A stretch of DNA of 41,592 bases from Pelargonium cotyledonis (taxonomy: Eukaryota; Streptophyta; Magnoliopsida; Geraniales; Geraniaceae). The stretch is taken from positions 1 to 41,592 of the forward strand of contig JAYMTA010000101.1 in assembly GCA_036897625.1 (NCBI GenBank), in the 5' to 3' direction. Shown piece after piece: positions 1-9,900 of this stretch (positions within the stretch are counted from its first letter, which is position 1; every line of letters begins with the position of its first letter). A program made the position numbers and the translations under genes. Below the pieces are notes generated by a model that made no database searches, was not told the DNA's origin, and worked only from the letters and a program-made list of their open reading frames with translations.

Positions 1-752
1 ACACCTCTCTCTTAAAACTAGGAGAAACACTCTCAAATATACTACACTCTATTGAGAGAGAACATTTGAATTGTTATTGCTCTGGGATGATAAATGGCAG
101 AGCCAAAGCTTCCCTTTTGTAGGGAGAGATGATCATGAAGAACACGGCAGCTGCAAAACTAGCAGCAACCATCGTGAAAAAATCATCCACACCATCTGCC
201 TCTATTGCAGACTATCCTAACAAAACTTTCCATTTTTTCTTCTCTTTTTCAAAGTGGTGGGGCCTACCATTTCATCAGTTTGTACTATCCAAACATGTTC
301 TTCATGTGGTCTCTGTTGCACAGAATTTGAAGCCAACATGCTGGTTAAGGACAAAACTGTCAAAACCTTGACAGCAATGTTACAATAATACAAAGAGAGT
401 CACAAGGACATTATTTGCATCATATCTTTGGTGCCAAATGAGTGACAAGAACCATAATCTAGTAATTGCATAAACAGCCATATACATTTCAATTGATTAT
501 GATCATGATCATGATTAGTACTAAAAATGGTAAATACAACTTATTATAGGTACAAGCTGTACAGCAGTTTTGCTGAGTACAACTTATTATAAAAAAAAAT
601 TAGCCTATATGCAAGGACAAAGATATGGCTACTCCTTTTTTTGCTCTACATAATTGCATGAACAATGAAACAACACAAATTTCATAATTTATTTTACATG
701 AAGCAAGATAGTTCTGTTTTTTCACAAACCATAGACTGATAAGAGCCAACCA
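1..752. other. Left flank, no gene supported
   Basis: I see no convincing gene here. A plus-strand reading frame at 129-371 (80 codons) has no recognisable domain and low-complexity composition, so I do not call it. The region is AT-rich and ends with the 3' flank of the first P450 copy. About 60 bp just after the P450 stop (roughly 700-752) resembles the flank downstream of the second copy (roughly 3350-3413), as expected if the tandem duplication extended past the coding region. Confidence 0.6.
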
Positions 753-2270
753 CTATATATTCCATATAGCACTTAACTGAAGCCATGTTTTGGTGAGCTT
801 TACCTTGAAGCCATGTTTCATGTGGAGCAAAACAGAGTTACAAGGGCTAACAGGATGATCTTCAATAATCTGAATTCGATAATTCGAAAGAACTGAAACT
901 GCAATGATCTTCAATTGAATGAGACTCATGTCCTTACCTAAACAACTCCTGGGTCCTGCACTGAATGCTACAAACTTGTAAGATGGTACATGCACGATCC
1001 CTCCTTGCTTTGAAATCCATCTCTCTGGCTTGAACTCCAAGCAATCTTTACCCCAAACATCCTCCATTCTACCCATTGAGTAATGGCAAATAAAAATCTT
1101 TGTATTCGTGCCCACGCGATGCCCACTGGGAAGTGTCTCTGGTTGCACAGCAGCTTTGTGATTGATAGGCAGAGATGGGTGTAGGCGCAATGTCTCGCAC
1201 AAGGCTGCATGGAGATAAACCAGTTTGCTAAGATCTTGCACACTGAAAATGCCGTTTTTCCCATCTCTTTCTTGATCTTGAAACTGCAAGTTTGATCTCA
1301 TCTCTTCTAAAATCTTGGATTCAACTGATGGGTTCTTTGCCAGGACCCAGAAAAACCAAGCCAGTGCTGCACTTGAAGTGTCTCTCAGGAACTTGTTTGA
1401 ATTAGACACAGTTGTTTTGATACCTTCTCTGATTGCTTCCTCCTCCATCAGATAAGCTGTCAAAAAGTCGAAGTTGGTTTCTGGTTCTTGCTGGAATTTT
1501 TGCCTCTTGGATGAAATGCAATTGTTGACAAACTGATCATAGGACTTCCAAGCTGCAATGAGCTTCCTCTCTTGCCCAATTTGCAGCCATTTCTCCAACT
1601 TCCAAAACTTTTCTGGCTTGACATGTCTGTATAACACAGCTTCCTCCATTGCATTGATTGCTTTCTCCGAAGCAACTTGTGGGAAGTCAACACTGAGACA
1701 TTTTGGATCATAGCCTAAAATCAAGGAGCAAATGATTTCAAAGCCTAACCTCTGGATCACATCTTCCAAATCTACCTCCTTTTGTTGCATGCACACATGA
1801 TCAAGAACTGGAAGTAGTTTCTTAGCCACCTTTTCTTGGATGGTTCTCTCCAGGGAGGGCTGGAACTTGGAGTCTTTGAAGTATGAGTGAATCATCTTTC
1901 TTTGCAAGGTTCAAGAATCAGCATCAGCAGCAAGAATTCCATCTCCTAGAGGCTCGAAAATCGTAGCAAACTCGGGGCCTTTTGGGTAGTTGAGGAAGCT
2001 TTTGCTTAAGATATGGTGTGTGTTGATAGGATCACAAGTGAGTACAAAGTCCAAGTCACAAAACCAAGGGCCTTTGAACTCAAATGTGCCACCACTTTGT
2101 ATCAGAACTTTGGTCACAAACTCATGTGTATGTTGCAGATTCAAGACAAGTCCTGGAAGCATCCCTACAACAGGCCAGTTTACAATTGGTGAGTTCTTGT
2201 TCCTAATCCAATAAAGGAACAGAAATGCCAAGAAGCACAAGAACAATGCAACTAGTATTGTTGTAGCCAT
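753..2270 (-). pseudogene. CYP96A-like cytochrome P450, copy 1, broken
   Basis: This is an intronless P450 of the CYP86 clan, closest in pattern to CYP96A (mid-chain alkane hydroxylase, cuticular wax pathway, ER-anchored). The ATG is at 2270; the GTG six codons upstream is not a plausible start. Visible parts are an N-terminal hydrophobic anchor, the NWPVVGMLPG hinge, the FKGPW and EPLGDGILAADAD blocks, ETLR (ExxR), PERW and the haem loop FSAGPRSCLGKDM with its Cys. There are two lesions. A TGA at 1911-1913 replaces the Trp codon (TGG in copy 2) after ADADS, about residue 120. A 33-bp in-frame deletion at 1380-1385 removes the I-helix A/G-G-x-D-T region, leaving NKFLRDTSS. The total span is about 505 codons, a normal length minus the 11 lost. 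The stop leaves only the membrane anchor and N-terminal part, so this copy should make no P450. Read-through would still lack the oxygen-activation motif. Confidence 0.93.
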
Positions 2271-2403
2271 TGGAACTTTTGAGGACACACAAAAGAGATT
2301 GTGAATTCAATAGCATATGCTGATTGTAGAACCATGGACGGGAGCTTTAATAATGCATAAAGCAAGTCTCATGAGTAGATTTGATTGTTCTTTTTCTAAA
2401 ACA

Positions 2404-2545
2404 GAGTCCAAATAAAGTAGATAAAAGAAGACTGGATAATGTGCATAATTAATTGTAGATGAGTTTGATGATTGAGATTGAGAGATCTAAAATAGGACAC
2501 AATTGCTAACATTATTGAGCATAACTACTCAGACACATACATTTG
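2404..2545. repeat. Intergenic repeat, copy A
   Basis: This segment shares words with 3112-3265 and 5968-6190: gagattgagag, gtctaaaat/ctaaaatagg, gacacaattgct, and attgagcataactac. It is diverged and has no coding potential. It probably marks the breakpoints of the P450 tandem duplication, or is an old dispersed repeat. Confidence 0.5.
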
Positions 2546-2991
2546 CCTGACATGATTGCCAAACCATACAAGCTCAGCACACATGTGACCACACAAGGTC
2601 AGGCAAGTGTGAAAGTTACAAATCATGTTATACAGCATTATCGGGACAGATCATGTTGAGATTGTGGAGTCTGATGGATGCGAAAAAGAGCGAAACGTTG
2701 AGAATAAGTGTTATATAAACTCTGTAGTATAAAGTTTGTTTTGTCTATATAAACTCTGCCTATCCTCATCTGATATAAACCAATCATGTTCTTGTGGTAA
2801 CTGTGAGATTTGTATCAATTTGTAACTGTTAGAAAGATGCAAGTAATTAACAGGTCTGTCTACTCAAGAAAGTTACATTTGTATCAATTCTAGCAACCGT
2901 CCCAGTTCTTTCCATTCTATTTATGGCACCAATTATGCTCTTGTGGACTATATTGCTCAGAACTTTAAATCAATATGTTGGTGGACCAGGG

Positions 2992-3021
2992 CTATATATA
3001 TATATACACACACACACACAA
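2992..3021. repeat. TA/CA compound microsatellite
   Basis: A run of TA units is followed directly by a run of CA units. It is a simple repeat with no other signal. Confidence 0.9.
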
Positions 3022-3111
3022 CTTAGGTAAGTCAGAAACTCAACAACATCGTAGTTTTGAATAAGTGGCTGACAAGAATATATAAACTTAATTTGAGTAG
3101 GTATAATTTTT

Positions 3112-3265
3112 TTTGTCCAAAAATGGAAAGTCCAAATAATGCAGTTGAATCTGAATAAATTCTTCATGAGGTCTATATGTACAATAGAGGTTGGGAGGTC
3201 ATATATTGAACACAATACAATTACTGTTAAGGAACTTTTACATTACCGAGCACAACTACCCATAA
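3112..3265. repeat. Intergenic repeat, copy B
   Basis: It begins with tgtccaaaaatggaaagtcc, which is also present at about 5971, followed by a shared gttgaatc block and later gaggttgggaggtc and ttgaacacaa. It lies between the two P450 copies, 3' of copy 2. Confidence 0.55.
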
Positions 3266-3413
3266 AATAAGGCTGCTCTGTTTTGCCTTGCATAAACAAT
3301 GAAACTTTGATTTTTTTTTACTCAAACTAAGACACAAACAATACAATTTTCATTTGTTTTCCACAAACCAAGATAGATATGGTTTCCCACACCATACTGA
3401 TATGAGACAACCT

Positions 3414-4972
3414 CTACATATATAGCTCTTCAGTTAACTGAAGACTTGTTCTGGTGAGCTTTCCCTTGAAGCCATGTTTCATGTGGAGCAAAACAGAATT
3501 ACAAGGGCTGACAGGATGTTTTTCAATCATCCGAATTCGATAGTTCAAAAGAACTGCAGCTGCAATGATTTTCATTTGAATGAAACCCATGTCCTTACCT
3601 GGACAGCTCCTTGGGTCCTGCACTGAATGCTACAAATTTGTAAGATGGCACATGCACAATCCCTCCTTGCTTTGAGATCCATCTCTCTGGCTTGAACTCA
3701 CAGCAATCTTTACCCCAAACATCTTCCATTCTTCCCATTGAGTAATGACAAATAAATATCTTTGTGTTCACGCCCACGCGATGCCCACTGGGAAGTGTCT
3801 CTGGTTGCAGAGAAGCCTTGTGATTGATAGGCAGAGATGGGTATAGGCGCAATGTCTCGCACAAGGCTGCATGGAGATATACCAGTTTGTTAAGCTCTTG
3901 CACACTGAAAATGCCTATCTTCCCATCTTTTTCTTGATCTTGGAACTGCAAGTTTGATCTCATCTCTTCTAGAATCTTGGTTTCAACAGATAGGTTCTTC
4001 GCGAGGAGCCAGAAAAACCAAGCAAGTGCTGCACTTGAAGTGTCTCTCCCTGCAATCACAAGACTAGTTGCGGCGTCTCTCAGGAACTTGTTTGAATCAG
4101 AAACAACTGTTTTGTTACCTTCTTTGATTGCTTCCTCTTCCATCAGATAAGCAGTCAAGAAGTCAAAGTTGGTTTCTGGTTCTTGCTGGAATTTTTGCCT
4201 CTTGGATGAGATGAAATGGTACACAAACTGATCATAGGATTTCCAAGCTGCACTGAGCTTTTTTTCTTGCCCAATTTGCAGCCATTTCTCCATCTTCCAA
4301 ATCATTTCTGGCTTCACATGTCTGTGCAACACAGCTTCTTCTATAGCATTGATTGCTTTCTCAGAAGCAACTTGTGGGAAGTCAACATTGAGACATTTTG
4401 GATCATAGCCTAAAATCAATGAGCAAATGATTTCAAAGCCTAACCTCCCAATTACATCTTCCAAATCCACCTCCTTCTCTTGCATGCACACATGATCAAG
4501 AACTGGAAATAGGTTCTTAGCCACCTTTTCTTGGATGGTTCTCTCCAAGAAGAGCTGGAACTTGGTGTCTTTGAAGTATGAGTACGTGAATCATCTTTCT
4601 CTGCAAGGTCCAAGAATCAGCATCAGCAGCAAGAATTCCATCTCCTAGTGGCTCGAAAATGGTAGGGAATTCGGGGCCTTTTTGGTAGTTGAGGAAGCTT
4701 TTGCTCAAGATGTGGCGTATGTTGATAGGATCACAAGTGAACACAAAGTCCATGTTGCTAAACCAAGGGCCTTTGAGCTCAAATGTGCCACCATTTTGTA
4801 TCAGAACCTTGGTCACATAGTCATGGACATGAAACAGGTTGCAGAGGACTCCAGGAAGCATCCCAACAACAGGCCAATTCACAATTGGTGAGTTCTTGTT
4901 CCTAATCCAAAAATGGAAAAGAAATGCCAAGAAGCACATGAACAATGCTACTAGTGTTGCTGTTGTATCCAT
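3414..4972 (-). pseudogene. CYP96A-like cytochrome P450, copy 2, frameshifted
   Basis: This is a tandem paralogue of copy 1, intronless, with the ATG at 4972. It keeps the Trp codon (TGG at 4610-4612) and the complete I-helix motif IAGRDTSSAA that copy 1 has lost, along with ETLR and PERW. Two insertions break it. Four extra bases (tacg on the plus strand, 4583-4586) follow the QRKMIH block, and one extra base at about 3611 sits between FSAGP and RSC in the haem-binding loop, displacing the haem Cys from the frame. Reading therefore moves through three frames: 4972-4517, 4548-3595 and 3623-3414. The family role would be hydroxylation of long-chain alkanes or fatty acids at the ER. As it stands it cannot give a haem-loaded enzyme. 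A genome assembly error is an alternative for either indel, but both would have to be wrong. Confidence 0.92.
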
Positions 4973-5605
4973 TGGAACTTTTGAGGACACACAAAAGAGA
5001 TTGTGAACTCAAGAGTATTTGCAGATATTAGAACCATGAACTGAGTTTAAATAATGGACAAAAGTGATCATCTGATTTAGAGACCGACTCGGAATATCTA
5101 CTTGCTAGAGAAAATATAAGGATAATATTAATATATGGGTAAAGTTAAAGCTCACTATTCGTGCTTGTGATGTATTATGTGTTGTATGAGTAAACATAAA
5201 CACGACGTGTTTAATAATCATGTTCAAATATTAAACACTAGCTCGACACGTTCAATAACTATGTTGGTGTGTCATGATCGTGTCAGTTTTACCTAAGTGA
5301 TAAATGATGTGAGTTGTGATCAATGTTGCTCTTATTCTCTATTTTCACTTTTCTTACTTTAGGCACAATATGCTTAGACGATTAGTCTAGACTTGTGTAT
5401 ATAAAAAAATGAGATGAGATTAAAGCAAATCAGACAGAAGAAGCAAAGATGAGTTTAATAAGTGATTATCAATGCAAAGTAAAAAGTACATAGGAAAATC
5501 TTCTATTTTAGCTCTCCCGACTATCTATTTCATTTCAGATTCTATTCGATTTGATCTCAAAGCGGTACATATAACTCTAACTTTGTTCCGAAATTATGTT
5601 AGGTT

Positions 5606-5870
5606 GTGTTTGGGAATATGAATTTGATTTGAAATTCGTCATTTGAAATTTTGGATTTGAAATGTTGTATTTCAAATACAAATATAATGTTTGGAAAAAC
5701 ATAAAATTTCAAATGACAAGGCATGAGCTGTCATTTGAAACCTCATGTTTTAGACATGTTTTGAAAGTCATTAGATTTCACTTAAATCCAAGTCCAAATT
5801 TTTGGAGTTTCCAAACACCTGATTTGGTTCAAATCCAGCATTTTAAATCAAATGAAGGTTACCAAACATA
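5606..5870. mobile_element. Foldback MITE-like element with GTGTTTGG ends
   Basis: The left end reads gtgtttgggaatatgaattt and the reverse complement of the right end reads atgtttggtaaccttcattt. Both are followed by tgatttgaaat or tgatttaaaat, so the termini form an imperfect inverted repeat of about 30 bp. The length is about 265 bp, AT-rich and non-coding. The family is unassigned, and I could not find a clear target-site duplication. Confidence 0.5.
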
Positions 5871-5967
5871 TCGTCATTTTATTTTGAATTAGTCGAATTT
5901 ATAATGGCCCCATCAAATTATAAATGGCCGTTATAATTGCTCTTACAACCATAAATGTATATCTGTG

Positions 5968-6190
5968 TGGTTGTCCAAAAATGGAAAGTCCAGATAAGGT
6001 AGTTGAATCAAGATTGTGTGATGATTGATCAGCAAACAAATAGAAGATCTGGCTAATGATAGAGATTGAGAGGTCTGAAAATGGACACAATTGCTGATAG
6101 TAGAAATTGAGAGGTGCAAAATAGGATACAACTAACTAGAAAAAGGAAATATTGTTGTTACTTTATTGAACACAACTGCCCACTCACATC
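5968..6190. repeat. Intergenic repeat, copy C
   Basis: This is the third copy of the P450-locus repeat, containing tgtccaaaaatggaaagtcc, gattgagaggtc, tggacacaattgctga and ttgaacacaactgcccac. It lies 1 kb upstream of P450 copy 2. Confidence 0.55.
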
Positions 6191-6909
6191 CAAATACCAG
6201 AATTTTTGGCTGTACATGATTAATACCATAGCCAAGGGCTCTAGGCCCCCACATATTTTCACCTATGAATAAAAAATATTTAAAAAAATTCACAAATTTA
6301 AACAAAAAAAATTCTTATTTTTATTTATATATAATTCTCAACTGATCCGCTCAAAAAAAATATATATATATCAACTGATAGAAACGACACGAGTGTTCTT
6401 CAACCCAATTAAAACATTGGGCCGCCCCTAATTAATGGCATGATAAGACTGCCCTATCATTTTTGCATGATTGATTGATTAAATCAAATTGGATCAATTT
6501 TAAGCCGAATTGAATTTCATATGTCCATGTTTGGGTCCAAATTGCCAGCTTTGTCCTAGGGCAGATTGGGAGTCCTCGTAATATATTCAAATTAAGGATC
6601 AGAACGGCATATATAGCGTTTCTAAGTAACAAACAAGCATAGATCAGTAGAAATCTATACGAGGGACAATTATATTGATCAAAATGACATGCTATTAGTA
6701 TTAGGAGACCAAAAATATAATAAGAATAGAAGAGGGAAACAATGCAATTTTACAAAATTATGGGGGAGAAAATGAGTGAATTACACATGTAAGCTAAGTT
6801 GATTTCTTGCCTCAATGTTCCAAATCTAGAACCCAGTGATGAATGACAGTGAGGTAATTTAAAATTGAGCTTGCATTTTGATTCCTTTAAGATGAACTTG
6901 TGAGTGACT

Positions 6910-9900
6910 TCATCGCATTGCACTTTTCTTGTTTGACTTACTAATAGCTTCAAGTAGCCTGAACATCCAACGATCCAGCATTCCTGATCACATCGGGGTA
7001 AAAGATACTTCTTAAGCACATAGGAGGAGAAATAAATAGCAAATTAACATATAGGAAGCAGAATGGAAAGGTCGTGTGAACATTGAAGACAATATGCAGG
7101 TTCCCTCTTAGATTCTGGAAAGAGAAGTGTATGTACATGAACTTGCAAGCTAAATTGAAAGGGCAAAATACAGCCCAACTTTAATGCAAGTGGCAGTAGA
7201 GAGAAGTAACAGTAGAGAGAATCTAGAGAGAAAATAGTAATAGAGAGGGAACTGAGTAAGATGCTCATGTGCTTGGAACGGACTGATGGTTGGCGCACTT
7301 GAAACAGGCATGAGAGCAAATCTCATAGCCGTCGGCCATGACCTACACTTTTCTGAGCCATTCTGAGGCCATTTGGATGGTGTTGGATTTTTTTTTTTTT
7401 CAGAGAGGGTTTGGACAGTTTTGTAATTTCGTTTTACTTGATAGTTATTTCCTATTGGGTTTAGGGTTTGGGTGGTATATGTAGATGTTGGCATAAGCTA
7501 TTTGTTTAGTTGGTTTTTGAATTTTGATTATTGAATAATAAGAAGCATAGTTTCTTCATAATTATTCTTGCTCCAATCGCTCAGTATGTTATTCGTTTCC
7601 ACATAGTTGTGCATCAAACTTGAATAGTATCTTTATCGGGAGGCTGTTAAGAGAACTGTGGTCACTATTTTCTATGAACTTGCAGTTTTGGGTAGAATTT
7701 CAGAAAGACACCGTCTTAGAGAATCACCAACCTTTATGAGCCTAAAGTATGCTGGATTACCACTTAACTCTAGAGCATGAACAGAAGGAGAACAGGAGAC
7801 ACACCTGTTAAAGCAAATGTGCCACCCAATACGGCACAAAGTCGAGTGATGAAATGCAGAAAACTGCGACGTTCCTCTTTAATTGTCACAGTAATTGGTG
7901 ACAAGTCATACAAGAAGTAAACAGCTGCACAAGAACAAAAAAACACGGTGAGCACTGACAATATACAAGGTTTTAAGAAAACAAAGTGGCAGTGTGTGAT
8001 ATACAGACAAACCCTGCCAACTAACCTGGCCATTGCCTATCAAACTCGGTCATTGGGGAAAAATATTCCGTCACAGAAAATTGATTAGTAGGTAAAACTT
8101 CTTTGGATAGATACCGGTATTCGGTGGGAACAATCTGCGACACAAGATAAAGAAAAACTGAATATCCGGAGATACAAACATCTCATAACGAAACCAATGA
8201 TGCTACATGCTACAGATACAACCAAGGAATCAAACTTTGTGCTTTTCCAGTCACTAGCTTAATTGTTACCTTAAATATTCAACCATCCCTCTCTTTTTTC
8301 CCACTTATGCTGATGACACAAATTCTCACAACTAAATAGTGTCTCTGAATGCAATATGATACAGAATGATCACGAGTCATTTTCACAATCCATATATGTT
8401 TCTTTGATAACTTTTGAATACTCCCTCCATCCCTAAATAGTTGTCCACTTCTAATATATATACCAAAATAAGTTATGCATGAATCTCCAACAATTTCCTT
8501 GAGATATGTTGGTTGAACTCCTTGAGCAAGAACACACGAGTGTATAAGAGGAAAATCTATCTCTAACTAACTCATCCTCAATGTTCACAGAAATATGGCA
8601 AGTGGATCATTATTTTGGGACGGAAGGAGTAGTAATTCTATGATTAATAAGCAAAGGCTTATTAATTTTTGGAAGCACACACAACAAACCCAACAAATCT
8701 CTCACTTAGCCCACTATAAGGTTGAGTTACAGCAGAATTGAACCAGTAGAAATCATATGAAATCTATGCCCTCTGAAACTTTTTCATGCTACTATCGACG
8801 AAAGTTAGTAATACACCAACATAGTGGAATTAGCTTCATGTACCAGAGAACCAATCTGATAAAACATGTATTCTTTTGGACCTCTGAAACATTTGCCCAG
8901 AAGTTTATTCTAATTTCATTAAGTTGAAAAATAATACTAGGAAACAGTTTCCGAAGCACAAATTTGCCATCTTTTGATTAAGGCCTGGCTCGGAGCAGCT
9001 GCTCAGCCAGTCCCAAACAGTTGGGTCCATTATATACCAGTGTATCCACTCAAGATTAGGACTGAAATTTAAATCATAAGTTTATTAATTAATCAAGAGA
9101 AGTCTAGGACTCAAACCTTTATGTAATATTTGAATATTCCACTTGTACTATGCAGAATCCTCTCTGTTCCATCTAGAGGATTGTGGATTCCTGGATATTT
9201 TGGCCCAAATGATAAATCGTCAATAAAGTGGCTCACATTCACATGAGTGGCTCCTTCAAAAATCTGTAAGGAAATTAAGACCATAAGCACTTGGTAGATG
9301 TGTGAAGGAACAAGTTCTTCCAGGTAGAAAGATTGGAAATTAAATGTTTCATCAAACTTAACTCCAACCAAAAGCTTAAACTGATAGGTGGAGGACTCAA
9401 CTAGAATATCAAGAGACTACAGCCTCTTCACATTCTTTCAATGCGGGATACATTAACACTCCCACTCACATGAAGGTTGGATAACACAACAGATCATGCA
9501 CGTGGACGAAGAAGGGATGCAACAAAAATGGGTCACCAAACCAAACCAGCTTTGATACCATGTTATACTTGATTCCAACCCAAAAAAAAAAAAAATGATA
9601 TGCAACCTAAAACCTTAAATTGATAGGTTTATGACCAAACTAGTATATCAACAGGCTACGGTCTTCACATTCTTTCCATATGGGATACATGAACAGTTTC
9701 TATTAAATAAAAACACCTTATCTAATCTTATACAGTAACTCAATTCATCGAGATGCAAATAGATAATAGAGTTAACTAGTTAAGACTAGAAACATAAAAT
9801 GAGGCAGTAAATTGGCAGGTCAAGTGACATGAAGTGGTGACTGGTGAGCCATTTAATAGGAAAAGAAGTTACTAACCATTTGAGCAACAAATATATTTAA

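Larger units (their letters stand above)
2271..3413. other. Intergenic region between the P450 copies
   Basis: No gene is seen. The region holds two degraded copies of a short intergenic repeat (about 2404-2545 and 3112-3265) and a TA/CA microsatellite. The first 40 bp upstream of the copy 1 ATG match those upstream of copy 2, so part of the promoter was duplicated with the gene. Confidence 0.6.
4973..6909. other. Intergenic region with repeats
   Basis: No gene is supported. The contents are: about 5141-5330, a diverged repeat with two copies of a cacgacgtgtttaataat-like block; 5606-5870, a foldback MITE-like element; 5968-6190, a third copy of the P450-locus repeat; and 6190-6430, AT-rich sequence between a gggctctaggccccc stretch and a gggccgcccc stretch that may be another repeat fragment. 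The right end is the 3' flank of the ERGIC-family gene. Confidence 0.55.

Noticed and set aside
129..371. 80-codon plus-strand frame near the left end
   Set aside because: No domain, no splice partners and AT-rich flank; the length is within chance for one frame.
753..4972. Reading the P450 breaks as introns
   Set aside because: The lesions are a stop codon, a 4-bp and a 1-bp insertion with no room for introns, and this P450 family is normally intronless.
5662..5892. 76-codon frame
   Set aside because: It lies inside a foldback repeat with inverted ends; the frame is a by-product of the repeat.
6190..6430. Possible transposon bounded by ggctctaggccccc and gggccgcccc
   Set aside because: The two ends do not pair well and no target duplication is visible.
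7140..7560. Possible LTR or other retroelement in the last intron of the ERGIC-family gene
   Set aside because: The gaataataagaagc stretch looks like an LTR interior, but I found no paired repeat, primer-binding site or target duplication.
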